Source of the DNA: Sequoia sempervirens
Lineage: Eukaryota; Streptophyta; Pinopsida; Cupressales; Cupressaceae
NCBI GenBank assembly: GCA_007258455.2
Contig: VDFB02275615.1
Location: forward strand, 45,801-109,800
DNA: 64,000 nt
Direction: 5' to 3'
Position 1 is the stretch's first letter. Each line of letters opens with the position of its first letter. The translations under genes and the position numbers were made by a program. This document shows positions 24,101 to 36,100 of this stretch, piece after piece. The notes under the pieces were generated by a model. The model had not been told where the DNA came from. It was given only the letters and a program-made list of their open reading frames with translations, and ran no database searches.

Positions 24101-27100
24101 TTTGTGGTTTTGGGAAGCATATTTCTATGTATTTGCAGCTGAAAACTCCATCTTTGTAAAGCTGCGGCTATTTATTTATTGCTGCAATTTAGTTTTGTAT
24201 TTTGCTCCCACTCGATAAGTGGTTGAATGTAAAGAACCAAACCAATTTTTTCAAACTTCGAGATGATCACAACAACACCAAAGTACCTGTTAGGGTTAGC
24301 TCAAATCAAAACCAGCAACTGAAGGAAAGAGCCTCAACGCCAAGAATGTGCTTTCTGACCCAAGCTAGGTAAGAAGCTACCATATGGCGGAGTATCACTA
24401 GTAAATAATGCAGTACTGGAAAGTAAACTAAACGCCAAGCATGTGCACTCCTAACCCGAGGTCGGAAAGGCGCTACCATATAGCGGAGATTCTATTAACA
24501 ATGATGCTATGCAAGTAAAACAGTCTCAACGCCAAGCATGTGCATTCCTAACCCGAAGTGGGAAAGGCGCTATCATATGGCGGAGAAACAGAAAGCAAAT
24601 ACAATGTAGACTGAACAAGGGCTAGTCTCATCCACAACCGTGGGAATGAAAGTGATTAAACTGAAAGTAAACTAGGTGGCATAGCCATCCTCTTCCACTA
24701 AAGTGGGGATACAAAATGTAAAGTGCAGAAAGTAAAAGAGCTGATCAGTACTACTGATTCAGCATTACAATATGATGAACAATCTGCAAATACAATGAGA
24801 TATAGATAACCAATGATCTCCAAAATGTTAGGAAATGAACTCCAAACAAGTACAAGCTATCCAACATGTGAAATATAGCAAAAGGGACTAAAATATCAGG
24901 TCTGATATAAAATTGCAGCAATCAGAAAATTCATACCAGCAAACCCTAGAATCACCAAAATGCTCATAACTTCGTCAAAACACCTTCGAATGATGTGGAA
25001 CTGAATGCAAATGAGAGCTAGGAGTTGAACAACCAAGACCAAGCCAAGAAACTCCTCCAAATAATAGTGATTTATTTATACACGCTTTCCAATGCAACCT
25101 CAAAGAAGGTACGACCTCCAGAAATTTTCTACTAGCAAGATAAAATCCAAGACACCTCTAAAAAATCTAAAAACTTGCAAGGAGGGGCGCCCAAGGTAGA
25201 CTAAAGCATAGGGCCAATACCCAGAACCACCAAAAAATCATGCATGGACTTATGAGCAGATTTCTATTTCAGCAAAACCCTAATCAGCAAATGCAAAAAC
25301 TCACAAATCTCTAAAATCTTCAACCTTGATGCTCTGTCTGCTAGTCTGGATGAGAAGCAGTCTCTGAAAACTTAGCTAGGTGCTATCTTTCAAGCACGAA
25401 ACCAAGAGAAGGAACTAGGAGGCATGCATTCCTCGAAGTAAGCTCTGAAAGCATTTCAGCAACATAACAATATGATAAGCAACAATAGATAATCCAATTG
25501 AAGGCCAAGTCTCTTATTTATAACTTTTGTCTCCAAATTCAAATCTTCTTTTCCCTCCAATTAGGGTGCCTAAATGAAATTCACTTTTCACCCTTTCTCC
25601 AAATTTCATTTGCATTTCATTTCCAACCCATATGTGGAAATATAATTTAATAAAATGCAAATATATAACTTGCAAATATTTCACTAAAAGATTTAAGTGA
25701 AATATTTAATTAAACTCAAATGTCTCCAAGCTAGGCGTCCCCTTTTGCCTTAGCACATATTTCACTTAAATATTAATTCATCAAATAAGGCCTCCAAAAT
25801 GTTTAATTAATAGACATTATAAAAATCACTTATCTCTCCAAATCGTCCTCCATGCCTTAGCCAAATATTTTTCACTTAAAACATTTATTTTTTCATCAAA
25901 TATCAAACTTGCCAAAATAATCACCTCAAATGTTGGAGACCACTGCTCAAGCTGACCTGCCAGAAATAGCCATTGCACTGAACTACTGAACTGCTGCTAA
26001 AAATAGCACTGCCAGAAATAGTACTTACTAAAAATAGCATACTGCTAAAAATAGTAAGTTGTTCCAAACTCATTTTCTCCACATTTTGAGTAGCCGTCGC
26101 AACTTACTAAAAATAGTAAGTTCGGAAAGTCATCTGATTTAGTTGCATGTCACACCATCACGAAGCTCTCTAAAAACCCAGAAGGAATCCAGAAGCCAAA
26201 CTGGAAAACTCCAACATGCAAGCCTCCAAAAAGCAGCCGAGAACGCAAGTCAATACCCTGTCATGCATGTAACCTCATTGTGAAGCTCTCCAAAAACCCA
26301 GAAAGCTTCACCAGACATGCGTTAGAAACTCTCGCATGCAAGACCTCAAAACCTCCTCTGAAAGTGGAAACCCTAATTTTCATTTCAGCTTTAGCCTACG
26401 AGTTTCCATAAATAGGCTAAATCCAAACGAAGAGTGTAGGGCTAAATTGGGGACATTACATTGAAGCATTTTATTTCCAGCACTTTAATTTTAATAATTT
26501 CCCCCATTGAATAAGTGGCAGCACAGATTCATGGTCGGCTTGCCACCTCATAATAATTGTAATTAATTGCTCCCACTGAATAAGTGGTTGAGCTTATGGT
26601 TGGTTATCCGCCTACTTTGTATTTCCAGCATTTACTTTCATTCCATGGTCAGCTAGCCACCTAGCAACCATTGTATTTCTTCCCAGTTGCTAACGATCCC
26701 CGACACCATATGCTATCACCTTGCCCACATTGGGATCTTGGTGAACATTCTTGGTGAAGGGTTACTTTCCAAGCTAGTTATCTTTGGAGCTAATGCTAAT
26801 CAATGGTGTTTGTGCTGGTTAAAAATCGAAAAAAATTAAGGGAGAATATTACATAACCATGCTAAAAAGTGGCTCCCACTCCTTCACAAATCGCCTCAAG
26901 ACAATTGTGTTGGATGCAAATTTGGTTTCAGCAACCTATTCAAAAACTAAAATATAAATATGACATGCTTGAATTTAAAAATTAAATTAGTAATTACTAA
27001 AGTGAAATGTAAAATTTAAAAATTGAAGTGCTTCAATTACCTTCAACAACTCCAACTATGAAAATGTTTTAAAAATGGCATGTGACATGTGATGGTTTGT

Positions 27101-30100
27101 GATGAACATTTGGATCTCTCCAACCTCAACATAAATTTGTTTGATCCAATTTGTTTTCCCACCCAACTTTTGTAGCATGAGGTTGAGAGAGTGAACAACA
27201 CAAGGTGTCCAAAATATGTGTTTAAGTTGTGTCGCAATCGACATACCTATAACTCTACAATTCTTTGCATTGCTCATTATTACTTGGGACAACATTTCGA
27301 GAACCCATATCCTGAATGCATTGTATAAGGATGTTAGCAATAAATTGTGCATCCTTCACCTCTCCCTTGCAATCCATGGCTTTCAAAAACATTGCCCCTT
27401 TAGGCACACTACAATCACATTGATTAATGACCGATTTCTAGAATCCTTCCATCTTTCAAAAATAATTGGCACCCCTGTTTGTTTCCATGAATTTCTAATG
27501 GGACTCAATGCATTGTCTATGTTTTTTACCTCCTTTGCTAGTAAGGTGCTACACACCTCATAACCTGGCCCTGTGTACCCTTGTGGAGCCTCATTTACTT
27601 TTCTCAACATATCATGCCAATATGGTGATCGAGAACATTAAATGACAAACTGTTTGCATATAGACATCTTGCAACAATTTGATATGCAATCTCTCTAGAA
27701 TCGTTCTTAAATGCTCTCTCTAATGGTCCCTTGCTTCTCTTCACATTAACAGGTTCTTCAATTCTACCCAAAAATGGGTGGCTCTTTACTACGACATCAA
27801 GAAAGTTGTTGGCAAATGGTCAGTGCTCCCCTTGGGATTTGTGACAAGGGACTAATTGCCTCCCGTGTGATCCATGTCTTTACCATTTGTATCAAGCATT
27901 GATAGATCGATCTTTTGACACAACGGCAAACTAGGGCCAACAATTGGTATCAGAGCTTTGGGTCACGGGTTCGAATCCCCTTAGCGAAGATTGTTGGCAA
28001 ATGGTCAGCACTTCCTTCGGGATTCATGACAAGGGACTAACTGCCTCCCATGCAATCCATGTCTCTACCGTTTATATCGGTCGTTGATAGATCAATCTTT
28101 CGACGCAACAGCAAACGATCGTCACACTTCACCTTCACATCGCAGAAGTGAACTTCAAGCCCTATGTCAAGTTGCGATAGTCATATGCCAAGCAATGAAG
28201 ATCAACAAAGACAATTTAAAGAAAGCTTATACAACGGTTGTGTTTTAAAGTTGGTGAGGATAGAGGATCGATGCATTTGGGCATGAAGAGAATAGATCGA
28301 CGAACCAGATTCAAAGTTGAATATCTACAACGGCTAGGCGGCAATAATGGTGACAAAACCCTCATTCGAGCAAGTAGCCCACACAGAGCATGAAATTAAT
28401 TGGCTCAATTGCTCCAGCGACCACTTTGATTGGCGATTTGATATGCAAAGCGGCGGCACAAACTGCAAAGGTGATTGAAATAAGGACCAGATCAATCATA
28501 CAAAGATATTGCATTAAATGCATATCTCGTTTAGGGTTTTGCAGGTTGCCAAGTCAAGTAAGTTCATCGGATCTGTAAAGATGGTGTGTGGCTTGATGAA
28601 TAGGAAGCTTGCTGGAGAAGAAAGCATGTGAGAAAACTGTTGATGTTATTTGAGCAGCGTCTATAGCATTCTTCCAGCGATCTCCTTTGTGATGATAAAT
28701 TAAATTAGTAGACTTTGTCTATTTAATTTATTGAGTGTTCAAGAGGCACGATTTTTGAAGAGTCATCCTTATTTGTTAAAGCCGACATATGCTATGAAGA
28801 GACATCATTAATTACATTTAACAAAGAGTCACGTATGAATGAAGAGATACAATTTGTTATTAGAGGTCGACCTTGAAGAGACGCGATCTTGGAGGCACAA
28901 TTTTTGTTACAAGGCCGACATGCTTTTGGAAAGACATGTCTCTTCTATTCGTGGTGTATATATATTCAATTAAACATTGTTGTTTTGCATTCAGTTCAAT
29001 TCATTTCGTTACACTTCAGTATATCATTCTTTGGCGCGAATTCTATTCACATTCTTGGTGCAAATTATATACCTGGCAGATCTTCATCATACTGTCTCTT
29101 ATATTGTATCAGTTTGATGCACATGATTGGCCTCTATTGTAGAGGAGATTCATTTATTGTTCAATAAATAAGAGATATATTGTTGCTGGGTTTTTTCTCC
29201 GTCAAGAGGAGGGTTTTCCCAGGGTATCGGCTGTGCTATTTTGTCTGATTTTGAATTAATTTTCTGTGCACTTATCTGATCACTAAAATCAACATGGTAT
29301 CAGAGCGGGTTTGAAGAAGATCGTCATTAGATTCGTGCTTTCACAGCATTACTCTATTCTTTGTTGAAGGTTCTTGTCTATCTTTACATCATTCAAGATG
29401 GTGAACGGATTGAAGATCGAGGATAGACTCGATGGAGCTTCAAACTATACCTCATGGAGATTCCGAATCATGCTTACATTAGAGGAGAATGATTTGGTTG
29501 AATTTGCGGAGACCAAGGTTCCCGAACCTGAAGAGGAAGAAGAGAAGCTGCAATGGAGGAAGAAAGATATCAAAGCAAAGAAGTTGCTAGTTGACTCCGT
29601 TAAAGACCACATCGTCCCTATTGTTTCTAAGTTGAAGACTGGGAGGGAGATGTTCAAAACTTTGGAAGAAATGTATGAAATCAACAACACCAGCCGGGCT
29701 CTTGCACTGAAGCAACAACTTCATCATGTGAAGATGACAAAAGGAGAGATTGTGATCGCCTACTTCATGAGGATTGCAGAATTGAGGGATCAGCTCTCCA
29801 CAATTGGCCATATGGTTGAAGATAAAGATTTGACAATGCTTGCACTCAACGGTTTGCCATTATCTTGGGAGTCCTATATTCAAGGAATTAGTGCGAGGTC
29901 TAAACTCCCGAAGTTTGATCGTTTGAGGGCCGATTGCATCGAAGAGGAATCAAGGTTGGTGGCTAGAGGTGTTGGCCCAAGTTCTTCTAATCAAGAAATC
30001 CATGTTCTTGCAGCCCAAGCTTTGAAGAAGAAAGGAAAAGGTGGAAAGAAGGGTCACTTCAAAAGGAATCGTGATAAAGGAAATGATGATGCTCCCCCTT

Positions 30101-33100
30101 CCAAGAAGAAGCGAGACTTGTCTAAAATTCAATGCTTTAGGTGTGACAAGTTTGGTCACTTTGCCAAACATTGCCCTGACAGACCTAAGCATCAAGCCTC
30201 TGTTGCAGATGTAGAGAATGTTTCTCCTCAGAAGGATGAATATTTGTTTTGCTCAGCCTTGTCAAGCAATGTTGCCACCGACACCAACACATGGTTGATT
30301 GACAGTGGTGCTTCTCGTCACATCACCGGGTTCAAGGAGCACTTATCAAGCTTGGTGGAGAAAGACTCTTTGGAACAAGTTATCATTGGAGATGATCCTA
30401 GTTACACCGTGAAAGGGATTGGGACCTCTACTCTCCATTTGGATTCAGGCATCACACTTCAGTTGAGCAATGTTCTTTATGTTCCGGGGATCAAGCGCAA
30501 CCTTATCTCTATTTCAGCTCTAGAAGATAAAGGATATCAAATTGCCTTTTCAAAAGGCAAAGTTCTTGTATGGATGGAGAACTCTAGCTTCAAGGATGCT
30601 CAAGTTATTGGAGTTAGACATGAAAGTCTTTACAGGGTTTGCACTCGTCCTCTACAAGCTTTGGTTCATGATACTTCTCTATGTGAGCTTTGGCATCGAA
30701 GATTGGCGCATCTACACTTCCGTGCCTTGCCTATTATGGAGAAGATGGTGACAAGTCTACCTAAGTTCGACAAGGAGCATGAAGGCACTTGCAAGGGATG
30801 CGCTCTAGGTAAGAATGTAAAAGCCACCTTTCATAGTAGTGAAAATAGATCTAAGAGTATTTTAGATCTCATCCATTCAGATTTATGTGGTCCTATGTCT
30901 GTTCCGTCTTCGAGCGGATTTTTGTATTATGTACTGTTTATTGATGATCACTCTAGGAAGACTTGGATTTATTTCTTGAGGTCTAAAGAGTCTGAGGAAG
31001 TATTAGCTAGATTTAAGGAGTTCAAAGCCTTAGTAGAAAATCTTTCTGGTAAAAGAATTAAGGTCCTTAGATCTGACAATGGTGGAGAATACACCTCTGG
31101 TAGTTTTCTAGACTTTTGTATTGATGCAGGGATTAAGAGGGAGTTTTGTGTTCCCTATAATCCTCAGCAGAATGGTGTTGCAGAAAGAAAGAACAGGACA
31201 ATCATGGAAGCAGCAAAGGCCATGATTCATGATCAAGATTTGCAGACTTTCTTATGGGCAGAAGCCTCTGGACAGCTGTATATGTGCAGAACAGAAGTCC
31301 TCACAAGGTCTTGGAGAATATAACTCCAAAGAAGCCTTCACAGGGAAGAAGCCTGAAGTCAGTCACTTAAGAATCTTTGGATGTCCTGTTTATATCCATG
31401 TTCCGAAGGAGAAGAGAACTAAGTTGGAGCCTTCTGGCAAGAAGGGCATCTTTGTGGGCTACAGCGAGACATCTAAAGCCTACAAAATTTACATTCCAGG
31501 ACAAAAGTTGATCGAGATCAGTAGGGATGTTACTTTTGAGGAAGACATTGCATTTAGGAGATCCAAGGGCACTCACATGGAGTTCAATAACGAAGAGTCT
31601 CCTCAGGATATGGAAGTTGACCATACTCCTGAGATTCAGAGGGAGACTGTTGAACCAAAAGAAGATGTTGATCCTGTTGAACCCTTGGAGCCTACTGATG
31701 GGCCTACTGACATTGTCATTGGAAGAAAGAGACCTCTATGGGCTAGGCGTACTATGCAAGAGGCAGAAAGCTTTGCAGCTCCTAGAGGCACATTCAGAGA
31801 AAGTAAAAGGCCTCATAAGTTCTTCAATTATGTTGCCTTGATGAGTCAGATTATTGATTCAGAGCCTTCATGTGTTGAAGAAGCATCCAGTCATCAGGTT
31901 TGGAGAGATGCAATGGCAGAGGAGTATCAATCAATTCTGAAGAATGATGTTTGGGACATTGTTCCTAGACCTAAGAGCAAATCAGTGGTATCTTCGAAAT
32001 GGCTCTTCAAAATCAAGCATGCTTGCAGATGGGAGCATTGAGAAGTATAAGGCAAGATTTGTGGCTCGAGGGTTTTCTCAGAAAGAGGGAGTTGATTACG
32101 AAGAAACATTTGCTCCTGTTGCTCGTTACACTTCTGTTAGAACTATCATTGCCATTGCTGCATCGAGAGGATGGAAGATTCATCAGATGGACGTGAAGAC
32201 AACTTTTCTCAATGGCGTAATTGAGGAAGAAGTTTACATCGAGCAACCTGATGGTTTTGAAGTTCATGGGAAGGAGTCACATGTGTGTAAGCTAAAGAAG
32301 GCCTTGTATGGTCTTAAGCAGGCTCCTCGTGCTTGGTACGAAAGGATTGATCGGTACCTATCTAGTTTGGGCTTCTTGAAGAATGATGCTGATTCAAATC
32401 TCTACTTCAAGGTAATCAATGGTGATGCATTAATATTGGTTTTATATGTTGATGATTTGATCCTTACTGGAGAAGATCACCTGATTCTTGAGTGCAAGAA
32501 GGAGTTGACTTCAGAATTTGAGATGAAGGACCTTGGGCTCATGCATTACTTCCTTGGATTAGAAGTCTGGCAGAAACCAGAGATGATTCTAAGTCAAGGA
32601 AAGTACACCATTGATATACTTAAGAGATTTGGCATGATGGATTGCAAATCCATGTCTACACCTATGGAGACCAATCTACATAAATTGAAGGAGGCTGCAA
32701 GTTCAGATTTGGTGGATCCTACATTATACAGACAACTGATTGGATCCTTGATGTATCTAGTTAACACTAGACCTGATATTTGCTATGCAGGAGTGCACTT
32801 AGCCAGTTTATGTGTGATCCGAGTCGATACATCTTGTTGCAGCTAAACAACCTGAGATACTTGTGTGGCACAGTTGGATATGGGTTGAGGTATACTTCAG
32901 ATGTAGACTTGGAGTTACATGGTTTCTCGATTCGATTGGGCGTTGTGTTACGATTGGAAGAGCCTCCTGGTTGTTGCTTCCTTTGGTTCTGCGATTTCGG
33001 TGTAGGAGCAATCATCCAGAGCTTTACAGAGAGGCAAAAATATATTGCAGCTTGTATGGCAACTCGAAGCAAAGGTGGCTTTGTAAGCTCTTCAGGATTG

Positions 33101-36100
33101 TTTGGACAATCAATGGAGCCTACCATCATTCATTGTGATAATCAGAGTTTGAAGCTTTCTGTGAATCCTGTGTTCCATGACAGAACGAAGCATGTTGAGA
33201 TCAAGTACCACTACATCAGAGATATGGTACTGCGGAAGGTCAGTTGAGGTACAGAAGATCGATGAGCAGACGGCAGATATTCTCACCAAGCCTCTCTCCA
33301 GGATAAAGTTTGTATACTTTCGAGATAAGCTTGGTATGGTGGAGAATCCAGCCTTAACTGAGAAAGAATCTCAGTATCAGTGAGCCTTTCTTTGAGTCCT
33401 TCTCTGCGAGAGAAGTTCGAGGTGAAATTCCTTGTTTTTATATTTATCTTTTACCATAGTATGGTTGTAGCCATTATGGTAGATATCGTGTTGAGGCGAT
33501 ATCCAATATCACGTTGAGGTGATATTTATCTTTTACCATAGTATGGTTGTAGCCATTATGGTAGATATTGAGTCGATATCCAATATCACGTTGAGGTGAT
33601 ATTTATCTTTTACCATAGATTGGTTGTAGCCATTATGGTTGATATCGTGTTGAGGCGATATCTAATATCATGTTGAGGTGATATTCTTCTTTTCACATCT
33701 GGTTGTAGCCAATGTGATGGACATCATGTTGAGGTGATATGTCTTGTGCAACTGGAAGTATACTCCTTAGTTGAGAGGGAGTGTTGATGTTATTTGAGCA
33801 GCGTCTGTAGCATTCTTCCAGTGATCTCCTTTGTGATGATAAATTAAATTAGTAGCCTTTGTCTATTTAATTTATTGAGTGTTCAAGAGGCACGATTTTT
33901 GAAGAGTCATCCTTATTTGTTAAAGCCGACATATGTTATGAATAGACATCATTAATTACATTTAACAAAGAGTCACGTATGAATGAAGAGATACAATTTG
34001 TTATTGGAGGCCGACCTTGAAGAGACGCGATCTTGGAGGAGGCGCGATTTTTGTTACAAGGCCGACATGCTTTTGGAAAGACATGTCTCTTCTATTCGTG
34101 GTGTATATATATTCAATGAAACATTGTTGTTTTGCATTCAGTTCAATTCATTTCGTTACACTTCAGTATATCATTCTTTGGCGCGAATTCTATTCACATT
34201 CTTGGTGCAAATTATATACCTGGCAGATCTTCATCATACTGTCTCTTATATTGTATTAGTTTGATGCGCATGATTGGCCTCTATTGTAAAGGAGATCCAT
34301 TTATTGTTCAATAAATAAGAGATATATTGTTGCTGGGTTTTTTCTCCCTCAAGAGGAGGGTTTTCCCAGGGTATCGGCTGTGTTATTTTGTCTAATTTTG
34401 AATTAATTTTCTGTGCACTTATCTGATCACTAAAATCAACAAAAACCCTAGCAAAAGTTTCTAAATTGCTAAAATTAGCAAATGCAGTGAATCTGTAAGG
34501 TGTGTGCATGGCTTGAAAGAGAAGCAGGGGGGCTCCTTGATCCCCTTCCTCTCCTCAAAGGATGGTTTGTGCCATGGGCAAGTCTTGCATCCGCTTCCTC
34601 TTGCTCTCTAATAAATTTTACTATTCGTCGAGGTGGTAACCCATTACCATCCTTCCTGGAAATGCTTTGATTTCCTGAAGGGGAATGGCACATAAATGGG
34701 CTTTCACACGACTGTACGACCTAGTATACCTCACATTACAAAAACTGCATATCCAAACAAATGTTCCTCTTCTTCGAACTTAATCTATCATTTTTAGTCA
34801 CTATGAAAGAGAAGCAGGGGGCCTCCTTGATCCCCTTCCTCTCCTCAAAGGATGGTTTGTGCCACGAGCAAGTCTTGCATCTACTTCCTCTTGCTCTCTA
34901 ATAAATTTTGCTATTTGCGAAGGTGGTAACCCATTACATCCTTTCCTAGAAATGCTTTGATTCCTTGAAGGGGAATGGCACATAAATGGGCTTTTAGACG
35001 ACTATACAAGCTAGTATACCTCACATTACAAAAACTACATATCCAAACAAATGTTCCTCCTCCTCAAACTTGTTTCCATAGAGGTGAATTTGGATCAATT
35101 TTGAAGGTAGGTCGAGCAATACTACTAGTACTGGGGTCGAGCAATAGAACTAGTACTAGTTGCCATTATATTCACTACAAAAAATTAAAAAAACAATTAT
35201 TGAACAATAAATATTAAATTATACTATTTAAAAGAAATTAAAAAAACATTTATTATTTATGATTTAGTTTATTATTAAAAATAAATATAATTGTAATTTA
35301 TAATATTAATTATTAAGTATTGAATTAATACTACTAGTAACATAAAAATTTCAATTAACTACATGTCTATTATGTTATAATTATATTAATATAATATTTA
35401 TTATTTAATATTTATATCTATTATTATATTATATTAATTATTAATTTATTAATTTATTAATTAATTAATATATTAATATAAATTGAACTACAAAAGGGGT
35501 TGGGGCCCTAGCTCGGTTGGCTAAATCTTTCCTATTGCAAGAGGTTGGTCATGAGGTCTAGTCTCCCCCACCCCCGTGGTACCGGAGGGCGTGTCATGCC
35601 AGCGCCGCCGGTCACGTTAAAAAGTTTACCAGGCGCACTGCAATTTATAGGGGGTCGTGCTACCCGATTCCTACAGTCTAACAAATAAAATTAAAAAAAA
35701 CATATAAATAAATAAAAAATTGAACTACAAAATAATAAAATTAAAAATAGTAATAATTAAAATAATAAATAAAAACTAAAATTAAAAATTGTTTATATTA
35801 AGTTATTTAATAAATTATATTATTATGATAATTTATAATAATTGAACAAACAATACATTATAATAACCATTATAAAACAATAATTATTATAAATCAATTA
35901 ATATTAATAAATTATCGTTATTTATTATTATGTTAATTAATAATAATTTAATAAACAATATATTATAAATTATATAATGAACAAAATATTAAAATTTAAA
36001 AGTTTAAACTTAGTTAAACACTATCAATAATTTAAAAAAAAAACTAAAAAAATTAATCGAAAACCCTACTTGTTGGGCGAATTGTGGTGAACTATGGCAA

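Larger units (their letters stand above)
28638..34441 (+). mobile_element. Complete Copia LTR retrotransposon
   Basis: Two LTRs (28,638-29,294 and 33,782-34,441) start TGTTGATG and end ATCAACA, flanked by the 5-bp duplication AAAAC (28,633-28,637 and 34,442-34,446). The PBS is at 29,295-29,306 and a purine tract (GAGAGGGAG) precedes the 3' LTR. Domain order gag, protease, integrase, RT, RNase H identifies Ty1/Copia. By hand the LTRs differ at about 2-3 % of sites plus a 3-bp indel, so insertion is fairly young, yet the coding region is already frameshifted. Confidence 0.95.

Noticed and set aside
24330..24590. CRISPR-like regularly spaced repeats
   Set aside because: The 3-4 diverged units are long, irregular and inside a plant LTR.
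27968..27978. Possible tRNA gene (perfect B-box)
   Set aside because: No A-box, acceptor stem or cloverleaf could be built around it; it lies inside the miniature LTR element.
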